DNA of 50,646 nt from CAZFVY01 sp964522665. Lineage in GTDB: Bacteria > Verrucomicrobiota > Verrucomicrobiia > Limisphaerales > CAZFVY01. The translations under genes were made by a program, and so were the position numbers. The notes under the pieces were generated by a model that was not told where the DNA came from, searched no databases, and saw nothing but the letters and a program-made list of their open reading frames with translations. The stretch is from the NCBI GenBank assembly GCA_964522665.1, contig CAZFVY010000048.1, positions 1 through 50,646 on the forward strand. The letters run 5' to 3'. Below are positions 43,560 through 50,646 of this stretch, piece by piece. Positions within the stretch are counted from its first letter, which is position 1, and each line of letters begins with the position of its first letter.

Positions 43560-46500
43560 GCGCCTTTACCGAATCGCAACGGCGCGCCATCGCGGCGCGC
43601 GGGAACGTGCTGGTGGTCGCCGGGGCGGGCACCGGCAAGACGCGCACGCTCGTCGAGCGGTGTTGCTCGCTGCTGATCGAAGAACGTTGCTCGTTGGAGG
43701 AATTGCTGCTCGTGACCTTCACCGAGGCGGCCGCGGCGGAGATGCGGCAGCGCATCCGGTTGCGCCTGCAGGAGGCGATCACGGCGCGTCCCGATGACCA
43801 TCATCTTGAGGAGCAGGCGGCGTTGCTGGAGGGAGCGTCCATCTCAACCCTGCACAGCTTCTGCTACCAGCTCGTCCGGGATCATTTTTATGAATTGGAC
43901 CTCGACCCGGTCGTAAGCGTGCTCAGTCCCGAGCAAACGCTGCCGTTGATCGAGGAGACGCTGGACGATCTCTTCGAACGTCACTTCCTGCGCGACGACG
44001 CCTTTTCCAACGACGTCCGGGCCTTGCTGGAACAGGTTGGCCAGGGCGCCGACCGAGGGCTTCGCCACCTGACCGTTCGCATTCATCGCTATTGCCAAAC
44101 GCTGGCTGATCCCGCCGGCTGGCTGGCGCGACAACGCGAGCGGTTTGCGGCGGAGGAGCCGGTCGAGTGGCGGGTCTGGCTGGCCGATGAAATCGAAGGC
44201 TGGCGCCGGCGTTCCCTCGAGCAACTCCGGCCTTTGGCCGCCGCGGCGGAAAACATCCGTGATTGTCTGGCCGCGCTGGTCGCGCTCCCCGAACGGCCGG
44301 ACCTCACGCGGGCCGCCGAGGCATTCGGCCAGATTCAGGCGGCGATCGGTCGAACTTGGCCGGGGCGCAACAAGCAAACGATTACCCGGCAACTGAAGGA
44401 CTTTCTGGGCGACGCCGAGTTCCTGGAATCGCTGGCCGCGTCAGGCTCCGCTCGGGAACCGCTGGCGGAGGATTGGGCGTGGACCCGGCGCCAGATGAAC
44501 ACGGCGCTGCAATTGGTCGCGGATTTCGGCGCGCGTTTTAGTGGGGCCAAACGTGACCTCGGCGGCCTCGATTTCGCGGACCTCGAACAGATGAGCCTGC
44601 GTTTGTTGTGGGACGCCCGGACGAATCGGCCGACGGCCACGGCGGAAACCTGGCGGCGCCGGTTGCGCTACATTTTTGTGGACGAGTATCAGGACATCAA
44701 CGCGGCGCAAGATACGATCCTGCGCGCGATCAGCCGCGAGGGCGCCGCGGCCAACCGGTTCCTGGTGGGTGACGTCAAACAGAGCATTTATCGATTCCGC
44801 TTGGCCGATCCGCGTATTTTCGTCGATTACCAGCGACGCTGGCAGGCTGATCCGACCGCGGGCCAGACGATTCCGTTGTCCGAGAATTTCCGGAGCCGGG
44901 AAGCCTTGCTGGAGACCGTTAATTCCTTCTTCACGGCGCTCGTGCCGACGGAGCTCGGCGGCATGGACTATGGCGGCGAGGCGCCGCTGCGATTTGGCGC
45001 TCCGACTGACCGCCAGCCATTGAGCCGCGCGGCCGATCCCGAGCCGCGGGTCGAAATCCTCTTGCGGACGCGAACCGTTGGGGCCGACGCCGCGACCGCG
45101 GACGACGAGAACGGCGCTCTATCGGCGGAACTGGCCGACTTGGAGTCCGTGGAGAAGGAAGCGCGGCTCGTCGCGCTGCGCCTGCGCGAATTGCAGTGTC
45201 AGCGGCATCTCGTCTGGGATGACGGCGCGCGGCGATTCCGGCCGGTCGCGTGGGGTGACATGGCGGTGCTCTTGCGCTCGCCCGAGGCCCGGGCGGAGGC
45301 GTACGCCAAGGTCTTCGCCCGACTGGGCGTCCCGCTTGAGGCGGCGCGCGGCGGTTTTTTTCAAATGCCGGAGATTCTCGACCTGCTGAATCTGCTGATG
45401 TTGCTGGATAATCCTATCCAGGATGTCCCGCTCGTGGCCACGTTGCGTTCGCCTTTGGCCGGGTTCTCCCTCGATGAGCTGGCCGCCATTCGCGCGATCG
45501 ATCGTGGCGTGTCGCTCTGGGTGGCGTTGCGCCGCTTCGCCGCGGGCGACTCGGGCGACGACGTAATGGCCGGGGCGCGGTCGCGGGCAGGACAGTTTCT
45601 GCGGCAATTCGAGCGCTGGCGGCGGCACGCGCGCCGGGATTGCCTCTCGGGGTGCCTTGAGACCGTGTTGGAAGAGGCCGGCTACGAGGCGATGCTCGGC
45701 GCGCAGTGGCGCGGCGAGGAACGCCGGGCGAACGTCAGCCGCCTCCTCGAGAAGACCCGCCAGTTCGATCCTTATCAACGGCAGGGCTTGTCGCGTTTCC
45801 TGAGGTTCGTCGAGGCCCAACGGGAGGCCGACGCCGACCGCGACCCCGCGCCGCCGCAGGCGGCCGACGCGGTGCGATTGATGAGCATTCACCGGAGCAA
45901 AGGGCTGGAATTCCCCGTGGTCGTCGTGGCGGATTTTGGCAAGCCGTTCAACTTTTCCGACCAGCGGGCGCAAGTCCTGCTTGATGACGAGTTCGGGCTT
46001 TGTCCCCGGGTCGCGCCGCCGGGGATCAACGCGCACTATCCAAGTCTTCCGTATTGGCTGGCGGCGCGGCGCCAACGGACGGAAACGCTGGGTGAAGAAT
46101 TGCGCCTGCTCTATGTCGCGATGACCCGGGCGCGCGATACGTTGATTTTGACCGGCAGCGCCAGCCGCAAGTGGGATGGGCAACCGTGGCCGACATCTCC
46201 GCCGCCGACGCGGAAGCAGACGCTCGCGGCGCTCGCGAGTCTCGATTGGCTCGAACGCTGGCTCGCGACCGTAACCCGCCCCGAGGAATGGACAAGCCCG
46301 ACCCAAGGCGTGAATCATCTGGTCCGGTGGACGATATTTCGCGACGACGAAGAACCGGCGCCGGCCAGCGTCCATTCCTCGACCGCGGGCGTGGTTCCGG
46401 ACCAGGTCGCGACGCCCGCCCCGCCCGCACTCGACGCCTGGGCATCGCTTAAAGCGCGGATCAGTTGGGTCTATCCTCAACTCGACGCCACGCGGGCCGT

Positions 46501-47218
46501 CGCCAAGACTTCGGTAACCGCGCTCCGGCGTCACGCCGAAGGGGAGGCCGATCCCGACGCGAAAGAATTGTTTGACTTCAGGGGCGCCGCAGGCGGTTTG
46601 ACGCCACCACCGGAATCCCCGGACGGGCGTGGAACCGCCTTGCTTTCCGCCACCCAGATTGGTCAGGCGCACCATAGCTTTCTCGAGTTGGCCTCCTTGG
46701 ATCAAATGGGGAGCGTCATTCAATTGCGCGCCGAGGCCGAACGTCTGGCGGCTGGCGGGCGAATTCGCGCTTCCGATTTGGCGGCCCTCGATTTTAACGC
46801 CTTGGCCGCGTTCTGGAGCTCGGAATTGGGCGAAAAAATCCGCGCTCGCCGAACGCTGGCGCGGCGGGAGCTGCCGTTTACCGCGCGTTTTCCCGCCGCG
46901 GAACTTCAGCGTTTTGGGGAACGGCTCGCCCTCGATGACGAATATGTCGTCGTGCAAGGCGTGATCGATTTGGCGGTGATCCTGGAAAAAGAGATTTGGG
47001 TGGTGGACTTCAAAACCGACCACGTTACGCCGCCGACATTGGCGGAAAGGGTGGGGGAGTATCGGCCGCAATTGACGCTCTACGCGCGCGCCTTGGAACG
47101 GATCTTCAAACGGCCCGTGACCGGCCGATACTTGCATTTCCTGGCGACCGGACAAACGATTACTTTCCCCGCCGCCGACCCGCCGTTCCCGTCCGCTGGA
47201 CGCGGTCAGGCCGATTAG
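43556..47218 (+). CDS. addA: ATP-dependent helicase/deoxyribonuclease subunit A
   Basis: The UvrD-type helicase-nuclease subunit of AddAB, 1220 residues. ATG 43556 is chosen because it overlaps the addB stop by ATGA and the Q-motif FTESQRRAI follows at once; the longer frame runs back into addB. Helicase motifs: Walker A AGAGTGKT (22-29), DEYQDIN (motif II), GDVKQSIYRFR (III), ENFRSRE (IV), SIHRSKGLEFPVV (V) and LLYVAMTRARD (VI). The C-terminal nuclease has VVDFKTD with YRPQLTLYARAL. This order and length fit AddA rather than RecB. The stop overlaps the convergent GrpE-like gene end by 4 bp. Confidence 0.95.
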   Translation: MSAFTESQRRAIAARGNVLVVAGAGTGKTRTLVERCCSLLIEERCSLEELLLVTFTEAAAAEMRQRIRLRLQEAITARPDDHHLEEQAALLEGASISTLHSFCYQLVRDHFYELDLDPVVSVLSPEQTLPLIEETLDDLFERHFLRDDAFSNDVRALLEQVGQGADRGLRHLTVRIHRYCQTLADPAGWLARQRERFAAEEPVEWRVWLADEIEGWRRRSLEQLRPLAAAAENIRDCLAALVALPERPDLTRAAEAFGQIQAAIGRTWPGRNKQTITRQLKDFLGDAEFLESLAASGSAREPLAEDWAWTRRQMNTALQLVADFGARFSGAKRDLGGLDFADLEQMSLRLLWDARTNRPTATAETWRRRLRYIFVDEYQDINAAQDTILRAISREGAAANRFLVGDVKQSIYRFRLADPRIFVDYQRRWQADPTAGQTIPLSENFRSREALLETVNSFFTALVPTELGGMDYGGEAPLRFGAPTDRQPLSRAADPEPRVEILLRTRTVGADAATADDENGALSAELADLESVEKEARLVALRLRELQCQRHLVWDDGARRFRPVAWGDMAVLLRSPEARAEAYAKVFARLGVPLEAARGGFFQMPEILDLLNLLMLLDNPIQDVPLVATLRSPLAGFSLDELAAIRAIDRGVSLWVALRRFAAGDSGDDVMAGARSRAGQFLRQFERWRRHARRDCLSGCLETVLEEAGYEAMLGAQWRGEERRANVSRLLEKTRQFDPYQRQGLSRFLRFVEAQREADADRDPAPPQAADAVRLMSIHRSKGLEFPVVVVADFGKPFNFSDQRAQVLLDDEFGLCPRVAPPGINAHYPSLPYWLAARRQRTETLGEELRLLYVAMTRARDTLILTGSASRKWDGQPWPTSPPPTRKQTLAALASLDWLERWLATVTRPEEWTSPTQGVNHLVRWTIFRDDEEPAPASVHSSTAGVVPDQVATPAPPALDAWASLKARISWVYPQLDATRAVAKTSVTALRRHAEGEADPDAKELFDFRGAAGGLTPPPESPDGRGTALLSATQIGQAHHSFLELASLDQMGSVIQLRAEAERLAAGGRIRASDLAALDFNALAAFWSSELGEKIRARRTLARRELPFTARFPAAELQRFGERLALDDEYVVVQGVIDLAVILEKEIWVVDFKTDHVTPPTLAERVGEYRPQLTLYARALERIFKRPVTGRYLHFLATGQTITFPAADPPFPSAGRGQAD

Positions 47219-48129
47219 AGCAGTGTTTTCTGCGCGTCCGCGACGGGCGATTTGGGCGAACGTTCAGTTGGGCTGGTGGCGGGCTTGGCTTCGGAGACGT
47301 TCGAGCTGGCCGGCGATCCGGCCGGCGCTGGCGCCGAAATCGGGTCTGGTTGGGCGGCTCCAGTATCAAGGCGGACGAGCGCGCGGCGCACTAACTGTCC
47401 TTGGAACGTGTAGCCGGTGGCAATCGTTTCGGCGATGCGCGCGCCGGGCGCCGGTTCGCCCGCTTCGGGCGCCGTTTGATGGGCGTTGGGATCGAACATG
47501 TCATCCGGCCCCGCCTGAAAGGGAATCAACCCGACCCGGCGGACCACGTCGCGACAAGCGTTTTGAAATCCGGCCAATTGTTCGATCAGGCCACGCTGGC
47601 CGGAGCGCGCGGCGGCGGAGTAAAGCGCGTAAACATGGTCCAGGAGGTGGACGGCGATTTGGAGCCACTCGGCTTCACCGCGCCGCAACTTGTCGATCTC
47701 CAGCCGGAGCGTCGCCCGCTCGCCGTCATTGGCCTTTTTGAGAAACTCCGCGAAGCCCTTCGCTTCCAGGCTGATTCGTTCGCTTACTTCGCGAGCGGTT
47801 TGGACGGTTTTAGCCGATTGTTCCTGAGCGGATTGCCAATGCCCGCTCGCCTGGCCGATTCGTTCGGCAACCTGCTCCAATTGTTGGATTTGCGCCATTG
47901 TTGAACCAAGCGTGTCAACCTCGGCGAGATTGACTACGGCGCGGTACTCCATCAGGTAAGGCGTCACGCAGAGCCACGCGCCGATCGCCACGCACGCGGC
48001 GGTCACGATCAGGGGTGCCAGGCCCGCCTCCCCCGCTTGGTTTACGACCACGACCGCAACGATGACGAGCAGTAGGTCGCCCAAATAGAAGGGCCACTTC
48101 GACATTTTCGGCACAACACGATCACTCAT
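47215..48129 (-). CDS. Membrane-anchored protein with coiled coil and GrpE-like domain
   Basis: A 304-residue protein with two transmembrane helices near the N-terminus (about 13-31 and 36-57), a long coiled coil at about 75-155, and a domain at about 155-255 that resembles GrpE. There HLLDHVYALYSAA and FQNACRDVVRRVGLIPF match the GrpE four-helix/beta-wing transition, and DDMFDPNAHQT mirrors F-D-P-x-x-H-E-A; the wing ends in GYTFQGQLVRRALVRL, like GrpE's GY-x-L-x-x-R-x-L-R-P-A-x-V. The C-terminal 45 residues are Ala/Pro/Ser-rich. GrpE releases nucleotide from DnaK; a membrane-tethered version would act on a Hsp70-type partner at the membrane. The gene converges on addA. Confidence 0.7.
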   Translation of the reverse strand: MSDRVVPKMSKWPFYLGDLLLVIVAVVVVNQAGEAGLAPLIVTAACVAIGAWLCVTPYLMEYRAVVNLAEVDTLGSTMAQIQQLEQVAERIGQASGHWQSAQEQSAKTVQTAREVSERISLEAKGFAEFLKKANDGERATLRLEIDKLRRGEAEWLQIAVHLLDHVYALYSAAARSGQRGLIEQLAGFQNACRDVVRRVGLIPFQAGPDDMFDPNAHQTAPEAGEPAPGARIAETIATGYTFQGQLVRRALVRLDTGAAQPDPISAPAPAGSPASSNVSEAKPATSPTERSPKSPVADAQKTLL

Positions 48130-48504
48130 GGTTATTCTTCAGTTGACCGGGCGAAATCTAGTGAAGTGGTCCGCCGATAGCGAAGCAAAAGTGCGCTGAA
48201 TCTAGCCCGAGCGCGCGTAACCCAGCGACCGGAACTGAGCGGAAAAGCGTGACTGAAACGGGCCTCGCATTGTAGGGGTTCCACTGACAGCGCCAGAATG
48301 TCGTATTAGGATGACTAATTGTGGGCAGTTTTGAAGGTTCGGCGAAACCTCGCAGAGTGGTTAATTATGGCCAATTGCAAGGGCGAAAAATGACATGATG
48401 GTTGACAAAAGCCCGTATTTTGGGCACGTTTTGAGGACTTGTTTGAACGCAACCAAAATTCAACTGTCATAACCCTCAGCAACAATAACCAAAAGGTACC
48501 AGCT
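48130..48504. other. Intergenic region upstream of the small exported protein
   Basis: About 375 bp between divergent genes and more AT-rich toward 48400-48500. A TTGACA stands near 48402, but I find no matching -10 at 16-18 bp, so I call no promoter. Nothing else stands out. Confidence 0.45.
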
Positions 48505-48837
48505 ATGAAGAAAACATTCTTAACCCTTGCCAGCCTCGTGACCCTGTTCTCGCTCGCCGCCATCACCCAGACGTTTGCGGCGGATAAGGAAATCACCATC
48601 ACCGGCGAAGGCAAATGCGCGAAGTGCGCGATGAAGGAAACGGATTCCTGCCAGAACGCGATCGAGGTCGAAAAGAACGGCACGAAGAAGGTGTACTATC
48701 TGGCCAAGAACGACGTCAGCAAGGATTTCCACAGCAAAGTGTGCAAAGGCCCGCATAAGGTGACGGCGACCGGCACCGTGAAGAAAGAGGACGGCAAGAT
48801 GATCCTCACCGTGACCAAGATCGACCTCGCTGAATAA
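48505..48837 (+). CDS. Small exported Cys-rich protein (DUF6370-like)
   Basis: A 110-residue protein with a signal peptide MKKTFLTLASLVTLFSLAAI…TFA and a mature domain containing GKCAKCAMKETDSCQNAI and VCKGPHKVTATGTV. The four cysteines and the closing KKEDGKMILTVTKIDL strand resemble DUF6370-type proteins, whose function is unknown. The C-x2-C…C…C pattern could bind a metal such as copper or zinc, which is a guess. ATG 48505 has AAGG 8 nt upstream, and the signal peptide begins there; an upstream in-frame start would add 22 polar residues. A hairpin terminator follows 30 bp after the stop. Confidence 0.78.
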   Translation: MKKTFLTLASLVTLFSLAAITQTFAADKEITITGEGKCAKCAMKETDSCQNAIEVEKNGTKKVYYLAKNDVSKDFHSKVCKGPHKVTATGTVKKEDGKMILTVTKIDLAE

Positions 48838-48867
48838 TCCCGGCGGTCGCTCGCGACTCTAGGACTC

Positions 48868-48916
48868 GGCCCGCTCCGGCCAGCCTGCAAGGCTCCGGGG
48901 CGGGCCGTGTCGTTTT
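48868..48916 (+). terminator. Hairpin terminator after the small exported protein gene
   Basis: A long GC-rich stem pairs 48868-48879 with 48895-48906 (one G-T wobble), with an inner AGCC/GGCT extension. It is followed by GTGTCG and five T at 48912-48916. The distance to the T run is a little long, but the orientation suits the upstream gene. Confidence 0.6.
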
Positions 48917-49063
48917 TGGTCTGAGCGCCGTCCGCGTGGGCCCTATTGCAATTCGAAGGCTATTCTTGATGATTGCGTTTAAGCCGGGCACGCCGTTCTC
49001 GCGGGCCGGGCGGTGAGCGGCTGGAATCCCTTGTTTTACTTTCTGCCGGGATGAATGGCGCGC

Positions 49064-50646
49064 CTACTTGGTAACCTTCAGGTTTCCCTGCGGATCAAGC
49101 GTCACTTCGCGCGCGCCTCTGGGCAGGTCGTAGGTGAACGATTTGCCGCCGGGCCAACGCGCCGTGATTTGCGACGGTTCGCTCGGAGTGCCCAGCACCT
49201 GCGTCGGCGCGTCTTGCGACCAGTAACCGCTGCCGCCGTGCACCTCGCGCGCCGGCCCGTCGCCGGTTGCAAACGTTAGGCGCATCACCACGCCAATTCC
49301 GTCTGGATTGCCCACCGGACCCGACGGCCGCACTCGCAGCCCAGGCCGTGCCGCGACGTTGTGGTAGAGTTTGGTCTCGGCCCCGTCCTGGCTCACCACC
49401 AAATCCACTCGCCCATCTTCGTCGAAATCGCCCGTGGCGCAGCCTCGTTGTTCGCCATAAACCTTCACCCCGCTGACTTGCCCCGGGACAGGCGTAAAGC
49501 CGCCCCGCCCGTCACCGCGAAGCCACAAACCCCGACCGCCGTCCAGCCGCGCGTCCTCCGTCCGCGTCGCAAAAAAATTCTGGCTCAAGAACAAATCTTC
49601 CTTCCCGTCCCCATCCACGTCCGCTACGCAAACCCCGAAGCCGGGCGCAAATTGCGCCTCAGCCGGCAGCGGCACGGCTTCGAAATGATCGCCTCGATTC
49701 AGAAAAACCGTACTGGCCAGCGTCGTTGCCCGTAGTTCCTTCGCGCGCGCGAACGCCTCGCCGAGGATTTCCGCCACGCTCGCCTCGCCGTAAGCGCGGT
49801 GAGTCACCAGATGTTGCCTCACGAACGGCAACGCCCCTCCCACCACGTTCAGGTTCCGGCGTGGCACGACTTTGCCCAACTCGGAATCGTCATACGCCTC
49901 GAGCATATCCAGGCGGCCAGTCTGCTCAAAATCACCGTAATACAGTCGCGCGGGCGTTGACGGACTCGCGCGGGTCGGACTGTTTAGGCCCCAGTTGCTG
50001 GCGATGATGTCGAGCCGCCCGTCCCCATCGACGTCGCCCGTTGTCACCCCGTTCCACCATCCGGTGTAACCGGACAGGCCCAACTCCGCAGTCGCCTCAT
50101 GGAGCTTGCCGTGGTCATTTAAGAAGACCCGCACCGGTCGCCATTCGCAGGCGAGGATCAGGTCCGGCCAGCCGTCTCCATTCACGTCACTGAATACCGC
50201 GCCGCTGACCATTCCCGCCGTCGCCAGCGTCTGGCTGTTCTCCGCGTCCACTTCGAGGCGCCCGTTGCGCGAGCGCCACAACCAACTCGGCCCACCTTCG
50301 GGGTAGCGGCCGGGAACGACTCTCCCACCCATGAATAGCGCCAGTGTTCCATCCCCATACACGTCGGCCACCGCCAACGGCCCCGCAGAGGACGCGGACG
50401 GACCGGGAATCGACGTCGCGGCGCCGGCGACCAACTTCCCCTCGTTCACCAAGTAACCTAGCGCCGTGATCTGGTTGGTGTCGCCATCCTCGTAATTCGA
50501 CAACCCCGCCAGCGCCGTGCGCCGACCGTCGGCGCCGATCCAGCCAACGACTCCGCTCAGGTCTCCGGCGAGCGGCGCCAAATCACCGCCAGCCAGCGCG
50601 CTGAATTTGCCTTGGCCGTCATTGTGAAAGACCGTCAATTGACCGC
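49064..50646 (-). CDS. CRTAC1-like FG-GAP/VCBS repeat protein with C-terminal ASPIC/UnbV domain (cut by right edge)
   Basis: A partial gene; its frame stays open to base 50646 with no convincing start, so the N-terminus lies outside the window. At least 526 residues are present. FG-GAP/VCBS propeller repeats have calcium-loop signatures D-V-x-G-D-G-x-x-D (ADVYGDGTLALFM, SDVNGDGWPDLILA, GDVDGDGRLDIIAS, ADVDGDGKEDLFLSQ, GDFDEDGRVDLVVSQ). The C-terminal ~90 residues are the ASPIC/UnbV domain (LRVRPSGPVGNPDGIGVVMRL… to SQITARWPGGKSFTYDLP). Such proteins are secreted or surface-bound and common in Verrucomicrobiota and Planctomycetota; the function is mostly unknown, with integrin-like adhesion suspected. 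Confidence 0.88.
   Translation of the reverse strand, partial: GQLTVFHNDGQGKFSALAGGDLAPLAGDLSGVVGWIGADGRRTALAGLSNYEDGDTNQITALGYLVNEGKLVAGAATSIPGPSASSAGPLAVADVYGDGTLALFMGGRVVPGRYPEGGPSWLWRSRNGRLEVDAENSQTLATAGMVSGAVFSDVNGDGWPDLILACEWRPVRVFLNDHGKLHEATAELGLSGYTGWWNGVTTGDVDGDGRLDIIASNWGLNSPTRASPSTPARLYYGDFEQTGRLDMLEAYDDSELGKVVPRRNLNVVGGALPFVRQHLVTHRAYGEASVAEILGEAFARAKELRATTLASTVFLNRGDHFEAVPLPAEAQFAPGFGVCVADVDGDGKEDLFLSQNFFATRTEDARLDGGRGLWLRGDGRGGFTPVPGQVSGVKVYGEQRGCATGDFDEDGRVDLVVSQDGAETKLYHNVAARPGLRVRPSGPVGNPDGIGVVMRLTFATGDGPAREVHGGSGYWSQDAPTQVLGTPSEPSQITARWPGGKSFTYDLPRGAREVTLDPQGNLKVTK

Noticed and set aside
45119..47155. A 678-codon open frame on the minus strand opposite addA
   Set aside because: Arg/Pro/Gly/His-rich translation in a GC-rich genome, and the plus strand encodes a complete AddA with all helicase motifs. 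It is a shadow frame.
48400..48435. Promoter with TTGACA near 48402 for the small exported protein
   Set aside because: No acceptable -10 at 16-18 bp; the nearby TATTTT is only 8 bp away.

Overview
The window reads as chromosomal DNA of a GC-rich, free-living member of the Verrucomicrobiota (Pedosphaera/Limisphaerales-like). This is an inference from gene content: a type II secretion-style pseudopilin ending in a conserved H-x(n)-DGH motif, two PQQ-type propeller proteins, a Tat-exported Gfo/Idh/MocA oxidoreductase, an NHL propeller, a HEAT protein, a CRTAC1/ASPIC-UnbV protein, and a B12-dependent ribonucleotide reductase. I see no rRNA, tRNA, CRISPR array or intact insertion sequence.

Layout. 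0-9.4 kb: end of an unknown gene, an enolase-superfamily enzyme and a photolyase (minus); an ECF sigma / anti-sigma / secreted protein operon and a hybrid histidine kinase (plus); a lipoprotein (minus). 9.5-15.4 kb, mostly minus: class II ribonucleotide reductase with a clear terminator, a DUF4864-like protein, an MFS transporter. 15.6-18.1 kb, plus: HEAT protein and pseudopilin. 18.3-26.1 kb, plus: a tight, largely overlapping run of five genes. They encode a large DUF4175-like membrane protein, a secreted squalene-cyclase-fold protein, two tandem paralogues with a four-module plus concanavalin-like architecture, and an SDR. A SirB1 / double Clp-N fusion follows. 27.5-32.8 kb, minus: two paralogous PQQ-type propellers separated by a DUF3800 gene and a fragment that looks like a decayed DNA methyltransferase, then the Gfo/Idh/MocA enzyme. 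33-35.1 kb, plus: NHL propeller, rhodanese, thioredoxin-like [2Fe-2S] ferredoxin. 35.2-37.4 kb, minus: a Cys-loop-type channel homologue, and an overlapping pair of an AdoMet-decarboxylase-family proenzyme and a SET-domain protein. 37.4-38.6 kb: a gene-poor stretch with a candidate structured RNA ending in a strong minus-strand terminator. 38.6-47.2 kb, plus: beta-CASP nuclease, AddB, AddA. 47.2-50.6 kb: a membrane-anchored GrpE-like protein (minus), a small exported Cys-rich protein (plus) and the C-terminal part of a CRTAC1-like protein (minus, cut by the window edge).

How the parts work together. The best-defined functional units are AddAB (double-strand-break processing), with a beta-CASP nuclease just upstream; the sigma/anti-sigma/secreted-protein operon (envelope signalling); and NrdJ (dNTP supply). 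The least explained are the 18-26 kb envelope cluster, the AdoMet-decarboxylase/SET pair, the SirB1/Clp-N fusion, the GrpE-like membrane protein and the candidate ncRNA. These are the main targets in the findings.
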